DNA of 64,000 nt from Bicyclus anynana (GCF_947172395.1 NC_069090.1:6706291-6770290), one strand, 5' to 3'. Counted from the first letter of the stretch, positions 1-9,839 are shown. Notes: generated by a model not told the origin, from the sequence alone. A program made the numbers and translations.

Positions 1-180
1 TCAACTGAAAACGTCACTACTCTGCACAATTATTTCACCACACGAAAACTAAAGAAGGTTACGAAGCTGAGCTAACCTTAGTAAGTTAGTGAGGCGCCTA
101 AATAAAAAAAGAGCGTATATATATTATCAGACGATAGACGACCTGGACATAGACCTCCAAGCACAACTGTTAAAATATAC
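1..180. other. Unassigned AT-rich sequence
   Basis: No repeat, gene or structured motif recognised. It ends where a MITE-1 copy begins. Confidence 0.5.
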
Positions 181-337
181 AGCCCCTTAGCTAAGTGGCA
201 CGTCCATTCTCTTTCTACGATTGCTAACGCTTCGAAAACTAGAAATATCTAAGTATGGAAATTTGCTATCGACAGGTCACGTGATCAAGATCTGTCATTC
301 CCATACATTTTTCTAGTTTTCGAAGCGTTAGCGATCG
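181..337 (+). mobile_element. MITE-1 copy, right end truncated
   Basis: This snapback element is seen at five places in the window. Its left end AGCCCCTTAGCTAAGTGGCA and the arm ending GAAAACTAGAAA face an inverted copy reading TTTCTAGTTTTCGAAGCG, around a core GGTCACGTGATC. The expected right terminus (CACTTGGCTA...GGGCT) is missing after about 337. It has no coding capacity and is probably moved by another element's transposase (inference). Confidence 0.75.
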
Positions 338-650
338 CAACCCAATATTTGCTTGATACATACAGCACAATGCTGAGCTTGTAACCTTTTTTTCAAGGTT
401 GTGCCAAATATGACGTAGTGGTGTTCTGATACTTATACTACTTTAGGTATCAGGCACTACAATAGTGTAGGTGTTATTTGTGGCACAATTTTAAAACAAA
501 CATTTGTTTTTTTTTTCTTTCCTAATTAGTTATCTAACTTAGAATGCATCGTCTAAACTTCAGAAATCGGATGGATAAATAATAACTTTAAATAGTTAAA
601 AAATCTAACAAACACGCTCTTAGCACGCACTAAAAATTACAAATATTGAA
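338..650. other. Unassigned AT-rich stretch
   Basis: Mostly featureless. Bases near 366-393 (ACAATGCTGAGCTTGTAACC) resemble a motif also seen near 9410 and 56765, so a scrap of that dispersed repeat is likely. Confidence 0.4.
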
Positions 651-1048
651 GCTAAGTCACGTGACTATTTTTTTTCGTATTCCTGACTGCAAACCCTTTT
701 ATTTGATATCCATATCATGGGGGTGGATTTCAAACAGCCAGTCCGCCATCTTGGGGAGGCCGGCATGTTGGATTTGTAATAACGTTTCTAAGCTAGTCAT
801 GTACTGTCATCAAAACTCAGAGCATGTGCAAAATTTCAACCTAAACGAAGACCGGGAAGTGGGTCAAATTAAGATTCCAAGATTTGTCTTTCCTACATAG
901 TTAAAGTCATTGGCGAGGCCGCCATATAGAATTTGTAATGACGTTTCTAAGCTAGTCATGTATTGTCACCAGAACTGCGTGTGCAAAATTTCATAGATGG
1001 TAGATTTTTTTACATACTTAGTTATAAGTAAAACTAATAAGAACAAGC
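651..1048 (+). repeat. Dispersed repeat Hx, copy 1, with an internal duplication
   Basis: The sequence aligns with 55815-56237: both share GTCACGTGACT or GTCAGGTGACT, TTTGATATCCATATCATGGG, and GAAGACCGGGAAGTGGGTCA. A block of about 90 bp (GAGGCCG...TTGGATTTGTAA...AAGCTAGTCATGTA) occurs at about 755-836 and again at 913-1000, so this copy holds a partial tandem duplication. The family has the look of a lepidopteran transposon remnant, but I cannot place it in a superfamily. An open frame at 646-900 in this repeat is not credible coding sequence. Confidence 0.6.
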
Positions 1049-1216
1049 GTCGTCTATCTCAATGCAAGTCCACGATGCTACGCTACGCTACGCTGATATA
1101 GAAAAATTTTCAACCCCTGGAAAATAAATATACACATGGACACATCACGAGTCCTCGGCAAATAGACGCGAGACACTGGATTATGCGGGTGAATCATTTA
1201 TTTTATTATCTGTATA
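1049..1216. other. Unassigned sequence with a short GCTAC run
   Basis: It contains a four-unit GCTAC run near 1075-1094; nothing else recognised. Confidence 0.4.
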
Positions 1217-2000
1217 ATAAGCGTCACGCGGTATAGCGTTCATTACGTTTGGAATCCATACAAATGTCTGAATTTTGTGATGGCAGTCGGTTGTTTGTTT
1301 GTATTGGTTTACTTTTTCGACACTAGGGAAGAAAGTGGGCACTTTCCTTGAGATATACGAGTAAATGAAAATGATTTGTAAACTAAAGTAATTTTTTTAA
1401 ACAAAAACTTAAGATCTAACTTTAACTAATTTAAAATGTGTATTAATTAAATTATTACCTATATTATAACAAGTGTCACGCGTTATAGCATCCATTACGT
1501 TTGGAATCCATACAAATGTCTGAATTTCGTGATGGCCGTCGGTTATTTGTTTGTATTTATTTACTTTTTCGACACTAGGGAAGAAAGTGGGCACTTTCCT
1601 TGAGATATACGAGTAAAAGAAAATGATTTGTAAACTAAAGTATTTTTTTTAAACAAAAACTTAAGATCTAACTTTAACTAGTTTAAATCAATCAATCAAT
1701 CAATCAATCAATTTTATTTCGCCAGAATATGGTACATTTACATAGGTCTTATATTATATTTTAACACATATCCTGCCATAGTTGGCGTGCAAAAGTTAAC
1801 AGATCAAAGAATATGTATTAATTCAACTATTACGTTATAATATAGCATTTATTACGTTTGGAATCCATACAAATGTCTGAAATTCGTGTTGGGAGTTGGT
1901 TGTTTGTTTTTATTGGTTTCCTTTTTCGACACTAGAGAATAAAATGGGCATTTCCTTGAGCTATAGATGGAAATGATTTTTAAACTAAATTAAATAAAAT
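1217..2000 (+). repeat. Tandem repeat, unit 252 bp, three units
   Basis: The landmark GGAATCCATACAAATGTCTG recurs at 1251, 1503 and 1860. The first two units are nearly identical over more than 200 bp (CACTAGGGAAGAAAGTGGGC and AACTTAAGATCTAACTTTAA in both). The third is more diverged and displaced by about 105 bp because of inserted sequence at 1686-1814. The units do not keep an open reading frame. Confidence 0.85.
1686..1814. mobile_element. Insertion between tandem units, with an (AATC)n edge
   Basis: The run at 1687-1712 consists of AATC units and is followed by AATTTTATTTCGCCAGAATA. This block is absent from the first two tandem units. A simple-sequence edge is typical of a retroposon 3' end in reverse orientation. 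The family was not recognised. Confidence 0.4.
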
Positions 2001-2073
2001 AGTCCTTAAAGTAAACCTAATAAGTAACCTATCAAACTGCTAAAATAAAATTAATAGTCATACTTATTTAAGC

Positions 2074-2335
2074 ATTTGTATATTAGAAAAATGTACAAAG
2101 ATTACAGTACTTTTACATTTGTATGTAGGTTACAAAACATTCAAGTAAGACCAGTCCTCTACAATGTTGAAATACATGTTGAAAATAAAAAAAAAACATC
2201 CTTAAAAAAAACATTTGTATATTAGAAAAATGTTCAAAGACTACAGTACTTTTACATTTGTATGTAGGTTACAAAATATTGAAGTAAGTCCAAGTCTACA
2301 ATGTTGAAATACATGTTGGAAATAAAAAAACATCG
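2074..2335 (+). repeat. Two-unit tandem repeat, about 130 bp per unit
   Basis: Both units contain CATTTGTATATTAGAAAAAT, CTACAATGTTGAAATACATG and TTTTACATTTGTATGTAGGT. The first starts near 2074 and the second near 2213. They differ by scattered substitutions and the length of an A run. No coding potential. Confidence 0.8.
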
Positions 2336-2685
2336 TCCAATTTATATGGCAAATATTATAAAACTCATGCCATTCATAAAAATAAAAATAAAGTCACTTT
2401 TTAACTATTCAAGAAAATCTTTAGCCCAACACGATTAATAACACGTCCCAGTGCGTTTCAAAATGTGCCATGTAATGAACACTTACAACATAAAAAGGCT
2501 TTACACGGCGCGAATAAAATAAAAAGCGAATTTTACATACTCGTGTAAAAAGAAAATGGTTGTAGAAGTACATCGGGAAAGTTTCTGCAGACTCTTATAA
2601 TAGCCTCGTTACAGTTGGCATATTTTAGTTTTAAATACTTGATTGTGGACCAATGGAGCATTTATTTATTTATCTATATTATTAG
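2336..2685. other. Unassigned unique sequence
   Basis: AT-rich, with a short GC-richer patch near 2450-2550. No element recognised. Confidence 0.4.
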
Positions 2686-2860
2686 TTTAAGAAATTAAAT
2701 ATCACGTGTCTGAAACGGTGAAGGAAAACGTCGTGAAGAAACCTGCACACCAGAGAACTTTCTCAATTATCTGCGTGTGTGAAGTCTGCCAATCCGCATT
2801 GGGCCAGCGCGGTGTCCGTGAGGCTATTAGGCCAACAGCCTCACGGACACCGCGCTGGTC
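2686..2860 (+). mobile_element. SINE-A body fragment ending in a hairpin
   Basis: The body motif ATCACGTGTCTGAAACGGTG and then AATCCGCATTGGGCCAGCGC identify SINE-A without its tRNA-like head. From 2811 the sequence leaves the consensus and becomes one arm of a perfect inverted repeat (listed separately). The usual GGTGGACTATTGGCC segment is replaced. Confidence 0.8.
2804..2858. repeat. Perfect 22-bp hairpin inside a SINE-A fragment
   Basis: The arm at 2804-2825 (starting CCAGCGCGGTGTCC) is the exact reverse complement of 2837-2858, with an 11-nt spacer (ATTAGGCCAAC). The left arm's first bases are SINE-A sequence, so the palindrome seems to have been copied from the SINE end after insertion. 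Template switching during repair would explain it (inference). Confidence 0.9.
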
Positions 2861-2935
2861 TTCCGTGGAGCCATTAAGGTGACGTTTATACGTTATCGAG
2901 ACGTGCGGAGCGCCTCTAGACAAACATCAACAAAT

Positions 2936-3196
2936 ATTAGAAAGAGACAGGAGCGTAATCCTATACAATAATATACAACAAATAGAGAGGTGTATACAAA
3001 TAAGCCCATAAATAAATGATGACATAATAATTTTGTAAATAAATATTATATTAAATTAAACAAAGAACCCAATACTTACATGTTTTGAATTAAAAATGTC
3101 TTCTAATTTTGGTTTTAAAAATGTCTTGGATATTGCCAAATTACAAATTCTCATTACTAAAACATTACAAGTGGCTTATTAGGAGGCAACACAAAA
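2936..3196. other. Unassigned AT-rich stretch
   Basis: Bases 3158-3183 (TAAAACATTACAAGTGGCTT and on) recur at 4613-4637. Otherwise nothing recognised. Confidence 0.4.
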
Positions 3197-3297
3197 ATGC
3201 ACTCAACTGAAAGTTGGAGACATGCCCCGGACCGGACTTTAACCCACACCCTCCGGAATCAGAGGCAGAGATCATATCCACTGGGTTATCACAGCTG
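3197..3297 (-). mobile_element. SINE-A head, reverse orientation
   Basis: On the minus strand it reads a tRNA-like A box (TAACCCAGTGG, mutated) and GGTTAAAGTCC in place of the B box, then CCGGGGCATGTCTCCAACTT. Only the first 100 bp or so of the element are present, and the promoter boxes are decayed. Confidence 0.75.
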
Positions 3298-3700
3298 TAC
3301 GGCCCTGTTTTTATAATACGTAAATGTATCTACATTGTAATATGAATGCGTTATTTTTACTGCTAAAAATTAAGCACGTAAAAACGTAATAAACAGTGGT
3401 TGGTTAGGGGGATGATAGGTACGCCGTTTGTATAGCATTTAATGTTTTTTTTAAACAGAAGTGTCTGTCGCGACACGTAACAGTGAAGTGACGAGTGCCG
3501 CCTCTCCTGCTTAGCCGCCATTTTGAAAACTAAAGGGTTCGCGGTGCGCTTAAAGAATTTTTCTATTCCACTTTTTTCTCCTGCCCACTTCACTATTAGT
3601 GGTTGTGAGGTGAGCTTTATGTACAAAACGGTTCGACTTATTTAATACAGTAATATTAGAATCAAATTATTTATATACTTTAGTTTGAACTATTCATTCA
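3298..3700. other. Unassigned sequence
   Basis: A moderately GC-rich part near 3460-3600 contains an open frame on the minus strand with no recognisable protein family. No splice-supported exon structure was seen. Confidence 0.4.
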
Positions 3701-3900
3701 TTTAAGCAATTAAATATCACGTGTCTCAAACGGTGAAGGGAAAACATCGTGAGGAAACCTGCGTACCTGAGAACTTTCTTAATTGTCTACGTGTGTGAAG
3801 TCTGCCTATCCGCATTGGGCTAGCGTGGTGGACTAAGGCCTTCTGAGAGGAGACTCGTGCACAACAGTGAATCAAATATAGGTAGTTAATGATGATGATA
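3701..3900 (+). mobile_element. SINE-A, head missing
   Basis: It begins at TTTAAGCAATTAAATATCAC and ends with TTAATGATGATGATA, the (GAT)n tail typical of this family. Internal loss between GGTGGACTA and TTCTGAGAGG shortens the middle. It is a 5'-truncated retroposon copy. Confidence 0.85.
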
Positions 3901-4019
3901 AGTTTGAACCAAAAGAATGCGAGACTTACCCCATGATTTGAATGCTAGAACTTTGTCTGCCTTACCTCTGTCTGGTAGGAGTACCTACTGGACTTACTTA
4001 TGGTTAAGAAGACCATAAT

Positions 4020-4340
4020 ATGGAAATTCGGACCATTATGGCTTTGGAAGACAGCAGGTTTCTAGCATTTCGGCATAATATGAGAAATCATGTCTTCAGA
4101 TATCACACTTACACAATTGGCTTTGCGGCAACTTTTCGAGAAACACTGAAATATAAAATTAAGATAATTTTATGGCTTTAGTGAAAGGTTCCCTCAAAGC
4201 TGACGGCCTGGCTAAACTATATAGAGACACGATTCTTCATGAGATCTTGTCAAAAACATCAAAAAATTACGTTTTATATTTAGACGATTGAAGATTTGGA
4301 TCCTTGAAATCAGCTATAGAAACCTATTACGCTGGTATAA
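4020..4340. mobile_element. Fold-back 1, degenerate copy
   Basis: The sequence tracks the better copy at 14140-14470: GGACCATTATGGCTTTGGAA, then AGCAGGTTTCTAG on the left, and GATTTGGATCCTTGAAATC near 4292-4311 on the right. The left inverted end is badly eroded. The element is non-coding and, like its partner, presumably a MITE. Confidence 0.45.
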
Positions 4341-5042
4341 GTACATACTTCAATCACATGCTATACAAGCTCTCACCATTTCTCAAAAAGTCATAAATAA
4401 AATATACCGAAACGGCTTTAACAATTTACGAACCGTAGAAAAAAATAACCAAGCATTTCTCTTATAAAATTCTTATGTGTACATGTTCATGATCCAATTT
4501 AAAAGTGATACAAGCAACGATACAAGAGACCTCGAAAATAACCTCATTCTATAATGAATCACGTTCCCCACCTGCCGATATTTTAATGATATCTCTAAAA
4601 ACATTCGCATTATTAAAACATTACAAGTGGCTTATTAGTAGCAACATGTACGTCAACACAGTTCGTGCCCTCGTCTCTTAAATCAATTATGCCATTTTAT
4701 GTAATTTTTATATCTCCTCTATGTGTAATAAAGGTTATTCTTGCGTGGCGTGTCGTAATAATCATTGGGAAAAATTAAAATTTTCCATTACATTCGAGAT
4801 GTGATGCTCAGCCATTAGTCGGCAACAAGATACGTCTCATTTTGATGTGTAGACGTGGTTCTTATTAAGTATACTCATTTTCATTGTTTTCGTTATTCGA
4901 ATATATGGTTATTACTTCGCTTATTTCTCGGAATGAATGTATATCAAAAAAATATTACTAACTGTTATAATAATTTCAGTCTGTCTTTCTACAACAACTT
5001 TAGCAGTAAAATTTCATTAATTTAATACTAAATGAACACAGT
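4341..5042. other. Unassigned AT-rich stretch
   Basis: It holds the second copy of a 25-bp string shared with 3158-3183 (at 4613-4637). Nothing else recognised. Confidence 0.4.
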
Positions 5043-5090
5043 AGGCAACATCCTTTCGTCCAAAATTCCTTGGACGAAAAGATGTTGCCT
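5043..5090. repeat. Hairpin, 21-bp arms with one mismatch
   Basis: AGGCAACATCCTTTCGTCCAA at 5043-5063 is the near-exact reverse complement of 5070-5090, with a 6-nt loop (AATTCC). It lies just upstream of the LINE fragment at 5181. Confidence 0.85.
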
Positions 5091-5180
5091 TCCTTCCTTC
5101 AAAACAGTACTTGTAGCGCTCGGTAAATCCCAGTGTATGAAGCCAGTGACGACTTTAAACCTCATAGGAAGGTTAAAAAT

Positions 5181-5432
5181 TCTCTCAGCGTTCGATGAAA
5201 CCATGCTTGAAGTATCTCTTCGTGATCGAATCTTAAATGAGGAGATCCACATAAGATCCAAGGTCACCGATATAGTTCAGCGAGTCGCGAAGTTGTGGCA
5301 ATAGGCTGGGCTCATAGTTCGAAGAGTATCGAGGTGTTGAAATGACGACCCTGCACTGAAAGTTCAGTATTGGTTGACCTTCCAGTAGGTGGACTGACAA
5401 CGTCAATCGAATCGCAGGAAGCCGTTGAACTT
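5181..5432 (+). mobile_element. RTE-like LINE fragment (reverse transcriptase C-terminus), pseudogene
   Basis: The plus strand encodes MLEVSLRDRILNEEI, then RSKVTDIVQRVAKL, the region after the catalytic domain in RTE-type LINE polymerases. A stop follows KLWQ near 5302, and weaker homology continues in shifted frames (DDPAL..., then a VD..RQ segment matching WTDDIKR). It is 5'-truncated, frameshifted and cut off at 5433 by a MITE-1 sequence. Clade assignment rests on remembered motif similarity. Confidence 0.7.
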
Positions 5433-5433
5433 G

Positions 5434-5549
5434 ACTAGAAAAATGTATTGCTAACGACAGGTCACGGGGTTATTCCCACACATTTTTCCAGTTTTCGAAG
5501 CGTCTGCGATCGTAGAAAGAGAATCGTCGTGCCACTTGGCAACAGGGGC
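5434..5549 (+). mobile_element. MITE-1 copy, left end missing
   Basis: Starts inside the left arm (ACTAGAAAAATGTATTG), runs through a mutated core (GGTCACGGGGTTATTCCCAC) and keeps the right terminus GTGCCACTTGGCAACAGGGG. It abuts the LINE fragment. Confidence 0.75.
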
Positions 5550-5646
5550 AGACTAGTCACCTTTCGTTCCCCCCCACCCGCTGCCGTACCCACTCCTAAC
5601 ACAATATTTTCCAAACTAATTGGAGAAGAACGTTAAAAAGATATGG

Positions 5647-5692
5647 CAAATATTCTTATAAAACAACCTGCGGTGTTTTATAAGAATATTTG
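5647..5692. repeat. Perfect 18-bp hairpin
   Basis: CAAATATTCTTATAAAAC (5647-5664) is exactly reverse-complementary to 5675-5692, with a 10-nt loop. It is AT-rich, and no element boundary is apparent. Confidence 0.9.
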
Positions 5693-5744
5693 TGGTGTAC
5701 AAATAAAATATATCATCATCATCTAAATCAAAGTATATCATCAT

Positions 5745-5875
5745 TTCAGATTCAGAATCAAATCAGAATCGTCATCATATCAGCCGATGGACGCCCGCTG
5801 CAAGACATAGGCCTTTTGTAGGGACTTCCAAACATCACGATACTGAGCCACCTGCATCCAGCGAATCCCTGCAAC
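5745..5875 (-). mobile_element. RTE-like LINE 3' end
   Basis: Read on the minus strand, it matches the last about 40 codons of the 21306-21470 copy (GCAGGGATTCGCTGGATGCA, then TGGAAGTCCCTACAAAAGGC) followed by ATGATGACGATT tail sequence. It is 5'-truncated and short. Confidence 0.75.
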
Positions 5876-6392
5876 AATAAAATAAACTTTGTATGGACAG
5901 CACAAACAATAAAGTGTATATAAATAAATAAAACTATTGATAAGTATAGCTACCTACTCGTATTTCTTATTTTCTTCGAATGTTGTATTTTAATTTCAAG
6001 ATGAATGTCATTCTGACTACGCAACAAATCTAATTGCAATCATCCCTTATCTCCACCAATACGCATTATAACGCCGCGCTATAAAACCGTATCGCGTATT
6101 TGCGTAACAAGCATTCTAAATTATGACAATTATTCAATGTTGCGCTGTTATCGGCAGTTATAAAATCGGGAGACAGAGGGGGGACCTCATTAAGGTGCAA
6201 CAAGAGGGGGGACACCTCGTATTTTCACGATGTAGTTAAAAAATTCCGAGAGCACGAAAATTGGGACCATCGTGGAAAGCCAGGCCTATTATGCGATACT
6301 TGAATACGCTACTGACTTTTTTTTGTTGTTATAAAATTGGTCCAGTTGTTGAGTAGTTGTTCATTTGATTATATCGCCGTTATTTTTTTTTT
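5876..6392. other. Unassigned sequence
   Basis: Partly GC-richer, with two close copies of AGAGGGGGGAC at 6175-6185 and 6204-6214. No gene or transposon recognised. Confidence 0.4.
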
Positions 6393-6394
6393 AT

Positions 6395-6440
6395 TAGCCC
6401 TTGAATACAATCTCACCTGTTGGTAAGTGGTGAGATCATG
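6395..6440 (-). mobile_element. SINE-B tail scrap
   Basis: On the minus strand it reads the SINE-B 3' end (CACCATCAGGTGAGATTGTAG-like). It is immediately followed by a fuller SINE-B in the opposite orientation. Confidence 0.6.
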
Positions 6441-6441
6441 C

Positions 6442-6751
6442 GACAGCCTCCGTGGCGCAGTGGTATGCGCGGTGGATTTACAAGACGGAGGTCCTGGGTG
6501 CGATTGAGGTTTTCTTAATTGGTCCAGGTCTGGCTGGTGGGAGGCTTCGACCGTGGCGAGTTACCACCCTACCGGCAAATACGTACCGCCAAGCGATTTA
6601 GCGTTTCGGTACAATGCCATGTAGAAACCGAAAAAAGTGTGTATTTTCATCCTCCTCCTAACAAGTTAGACCGCTTCCATCTTAGATTGTATCATCACTT
6701 ACCATCAGGTGAGATTGTAGTCAAGGGCTAACTTGTAAAGAATAAAAAAAA
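6442..6751 (+). mobile_element. SINE-B, nearly full length
   Basis: Head GCCTCCGTGGCGCAGTGGTA contains the A box TGGCGCAGTGG, but the B-box segment (TTCGATCCCCGGCTGGG) is deleted. The body has TGGTCCAGGTCTGGCTGGTG and the tail CAAGGGCTAACTTGTAAAGA followed by an A-rich run. Loss of the B box should abolish Pol III transcription. Confidence 0.85.
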
Positions 6752-6759
6752 CAATTAAA

Positions 6760-6970
6760 ATGAAACGGGCTTCTACACGGCATCGTACCAGAATGCTAAA
6801 TCGCTTGGCGATACGTCTTTGCCGGTATGGTGGTAACTCGCCACGGCTGATGCCTCCCACCAGCCAGACCTGGACCAATTAAGAAAACCTCAATCAGCCC
6901 ACCCGGGGATCGTACCCAGGACCTCCTTGTAAATTCACCGCGCATACCATTACGCCACGGAGGCTGTCAA
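6760..6970 (-). mobile_element. SINE-B, 3'-truncated, tail-to-tail with its neighbour
   Basis: On the minus strand the head has a mutated A box (TGGCGTAATGG) and B box (GGTACGATCCC); it is truncated after the mid-body. With 6442-6751 it forms an inverted pair of about 200-bp arms separated by only a few bases. Confidence 0.85.
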
Positions 6971-7002
6971 AAACGCTTCCATACGCTTTCCATACCAAAA
7001 CG

Positions 7003-7330
7003 CTTCATCATTATCAACCCATATTCGGCTCACTGCTGAGCTCGAGTCTCCTCTGAGAATGAGAGGGGTTAGGCCAATAGTCCACCACGCTGGCGCAATG
7101 CGGATTGACTGACTTCACACACGCAGAGAATTATGAAATTTCTCTGGTAACTGTTTCCGGTAACTGGTTTCCTCACGATGTTTTTCCTTCACCGTTTCGA
7201 GACACGTGATATTTAATTTCTTAAAATGCACACAAATGAAAAAGTTGGAGGTTCATGCCCCCGACCAATGTCGAACCCACACCCTCCGGAATCGGAGGCA
7301 GAGGTCATAACCACTGGGCTATCACAGCTC
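7003..7330 (-). mobile_element. SINE-A, near full length
   Basis: The minus strand gives the A box TAGCCCAGTGG, a decayed B box (GGTTCGACATT), CACGTGTC and the tail ending AATATGGGTTGATAATGATG. A small duplication of GGTAACTG(G)TTTCC lies near 7146-7170. AAAACGCTTCA at 6997-7007 recurs at 7347-7357 and may be the target duplication, although 16 bp separate it from the recognisable head. Confidence 0.9.
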
Positions 7331-7800
7331 ATACATGATTTGCTTGAAAACGCTTCACCTATCACTAACTCCATAATCATAATTCATAGAGCATGAATCA
7401 TTGAACCATCAAGCGATCCGGGATAGATGTAAAAGCGAATCTCTGAAGTCTGTTCGAAACGTGGCTTGGGCAGCGGCGCGTGATGAATTTAGTCAATTAG
7501 TCGTAACTCTTTGAAGTATAGTTGCGGATGCTGATATGGGTCCGCTGTCAGAGATCGGATTTGCGGAGCTGTGTGTACGTCAGTAGGTCAGATTACATCT
7601 CTGTACGTATGCTATATATGTGTATACGTAGGTAAAGTTTCATAGTTGCGTTAGGTAACCTGATTGGTTATGGGAACAAATCTTGATTGGTCTAAAAAAA
7701 GTTGACCCTATATCTGTATACAGCTGAAGAGTTTGGCTTAGTCAAGGTCTAACTTAGCTCCTGTTAAATAAGTTACTAACATTCGTTTTATCAAGCATTT
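7331..7800. other. Unassigned sequence
   Basis: It contains a TATA-rich stretch near 7610-7640 and no recognisable element or gene. Confidence 0.4.
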
Positions 7801-7975
7801 CATCATCAACAAATATTCGGTCTCCTCTCAGAATGAGAGGGGTTAGGCTAATAGTCCACTTCGTTGGCCCTATGCAGATTGGTAGTCTTCACACACTTAG
7901 AGAATTCAGAAAATTCTCATGCAGGTTTTCTCACGATGACTTTCTTCACCTTTTGAGATAAGGTTTATATTTAAT
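7801..7975 (-). mobile_element. SINE-A 3' two-thirds, old copy
   Basis: The minus strand has GGAGACCGAATATTTG at the tail end and GGACTATTAGCCTAACCCCT. It is more diverged than most copies, and the CACGTG core is lost. Confidence 0.75.
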
Positions 7976-8456
7976 AGGTTTAAATTAAATAAAAAGAATC
8001 ATAGAATAAAAAACGAGCGAAAATTAAAGGTTTAAAATCATTTAACAAAAAAGTAAATGTATTATGTTTAGTCCACTAAACTACTCGTAATCAAAATGTT
8101 CACCTAATTAACTAATACTTACAAAGTTTTGAATTTGTAACAACTCAAAACGTTTTATCAAATAATCAAGCGATCCGTTCAAAAGTAGTTTTTTTCTACT
8201 AACACTCATTTTGTAAAACAGAAAGTCAAGTTAATTTGTTTTTAGGGACTGTACTACCGGTTAGGGAGCCATGTTCTACTGCGAAAGGACGCAGAAACTT
8301 AGCAGTATCTACAAGCTTAAAAGTATTTTTTTTTATATTAATTACTACACAAAAATTAATACAATAAATTACTAAATAAAAATTAATATTTAAAAAAATA
8401 CTAAAGTCTAAGTCTAAGAATACCTATATCACATTCTATAATATTTTGTTGCTGTG
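7976..8456. other. Unassigned AT-rich stretch
   Basis: Long A/T runs near 8320-8400; no element recognised. Confidence 0.4.
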
Positions 8457-8548
8457 GGGAGGCTTCGGCAGTGGCTAGTTACCACCCTACCGACAAAGAC
8501 GTACCGTCAAGCGATTTAGCGTTCCGGTATGATGTCGTATAGAAACAC
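8457..8548 (+). mobile_element. SINE-B internal fragment
   Basis: Matches GGCTTCGGCAGTGGCTAGTT...AAGCGATTTAGCGTTCCGGT of SINE-B. Head and tail are absent. Confidence 0.75.
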
Positions 8549-8749
8549 AAACCAAAATAAAAAAAAAAATAAAAAAAAAGAAACAACAACTCGCAACAGT
8601 TATCCACGTATAGATAGATGATTACACCTAACTAAAAACTACTTTTCTAACGTAACTATATATAATCATTCAATGAAACGTACATTTTCATATTATGAAT
8701 AGATGTTTCGAGAAGGGCATCAATAACATAATTCCTTTAACACTATAAT

Positions 8750-9060
8750 TTTTCAACCCCCACCTACCCCCGTGGGCTTAATAAGGCGTCGGCCGATTGA
8801 CGCGAGTTTTTACTTGGTCCTTCGAGCAGGATTCGCCCCCGGCTTTATGGTTTTCATTAATGAAGGCTTTAGGGCTGATCATTCGAGCCTGTATCGAGGC
8901 TTGATCATGGGGTGACTCGCAGATTGAATAGTCTATAATATTTTTTTAAAGATAAGGGTGAACGCCTTCGTAATTATCCCGCTCGTAACACGGTCGAATA
9001 AATTCTATATTGATGACTTTCCATAAATTGAGCGAGCGTCGTTTTGCCGGTTTTTTTTTT
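8750..9060. other. Repeat-free GC-richer island
   Basis: It has no similarity to the repeat families in the window and contains CCCGTGGGCTTAATAAGGCG and GTGAACGCCTTCGTAATTAT. Candidate conserved non-coding sequence by composition only. Confidence 0.35.
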
Positions 9061-9329
9061 GGTTCATTATTTTAGCACAAAATATTGGTACCTACTAGAA
9101 TCGTGTTTATGTTTATCTGATGGTATAAGTAAATGTACAAATACATAAATAGGTAACTACTTTCGTATAATTTACAAAGTTATTAAATTCTTTTTAAGCA
9201 TACCTAATCTTTATAACTTTTTTGGTGGCACATTTTATTAAATTGTGATTATTTAGTAATAAATATTGCATTTGTATGTAGTATTATTAGATATTTTATA
9301 TAATGTTTATGATTTTAATCATCTCGGTA

Positions 9330-9430
9330 TCCAACCGTTGTCCCATCGAGTCATGACGCCACCTAAGGTTGCGCCAGAATACCAGCGCTGCAGCAAACAC
9401 TGTAGCATTATGCTGAGGCAGCAACCTTTT
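9330..9430. repeat. Dispersed repeat U, body piece
   Basis: ACCAGCGCTGCAGCAAACAC and GCATTATGCTGAGGCAGC resemble 56750-56790 (CAGCGCTACAAGCTGTAGCA, GCTGAGGCAGCG). This looks like a LINE 3' region of unknown clade. Confidence 0.4.
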
Positions 9431-9477
9431 TAGCTAATGTAATATTGTATCTAGTAGTATATAAGTTAGATTATTTT

Positions 9478-9580
9478 TTTTTTATAAATAAATTTTTTTT
9501 ATAAATTTTTAATAATGTTTTGTATTTTATACTTATATTGTTAAAAATTAAAAAAAAAAGAAGTAATAAATAAATGAGAG
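9478..9580 (+). repeat. Tail sequence shared with 53043-53140
   Basis: Both places read TTTTTATAAATTTTTAATA..., then AAAAAGAAGTAATAAATAAA or AAAAAGGAGAAATAAATAAA, then TGAGAG. This is likely the 3' tail of one retroposon family. Confidence 0.6.
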
Positions 9581-9583
9581 ACT

Positions 9584-9625
9584 TAATAAGAAGAAACCGC
9601 ACACCAGAGAACCAAGCTTTGCAAA
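9584..9625 (+). mobile_element. SINE-A scrap
   Basis: GAAGAAACCGCACACCAGAGAA matches the SINE-A middle. Too short to say more. Confidence 0.4.
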
Positions 9626-9839
9626 TTCACCATCCAAGGTGTGTGGTCTCTTTCTAAAAATCTTTGTTTAATTTTAATCTAGTCTTATGTTTTTGTGTTT
9701 TTTTTCCCTTTTTTATATTGAGGTAAACTCAGCTAAATTAATCATTTATTATTATTATTATTATTAAATTGTGACTAACAAATAAATTTAAGCGACGCCG
9801 ACACTCAGTAAAAATATTCTAAATTATTCATAGTTAAAG

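Noticed and set aside
6519..6731. 70-codon frame (also 31398-31622 and 36566-36781)
   Set aside because: All lie within SINE-B copies and are translations of the SINE.
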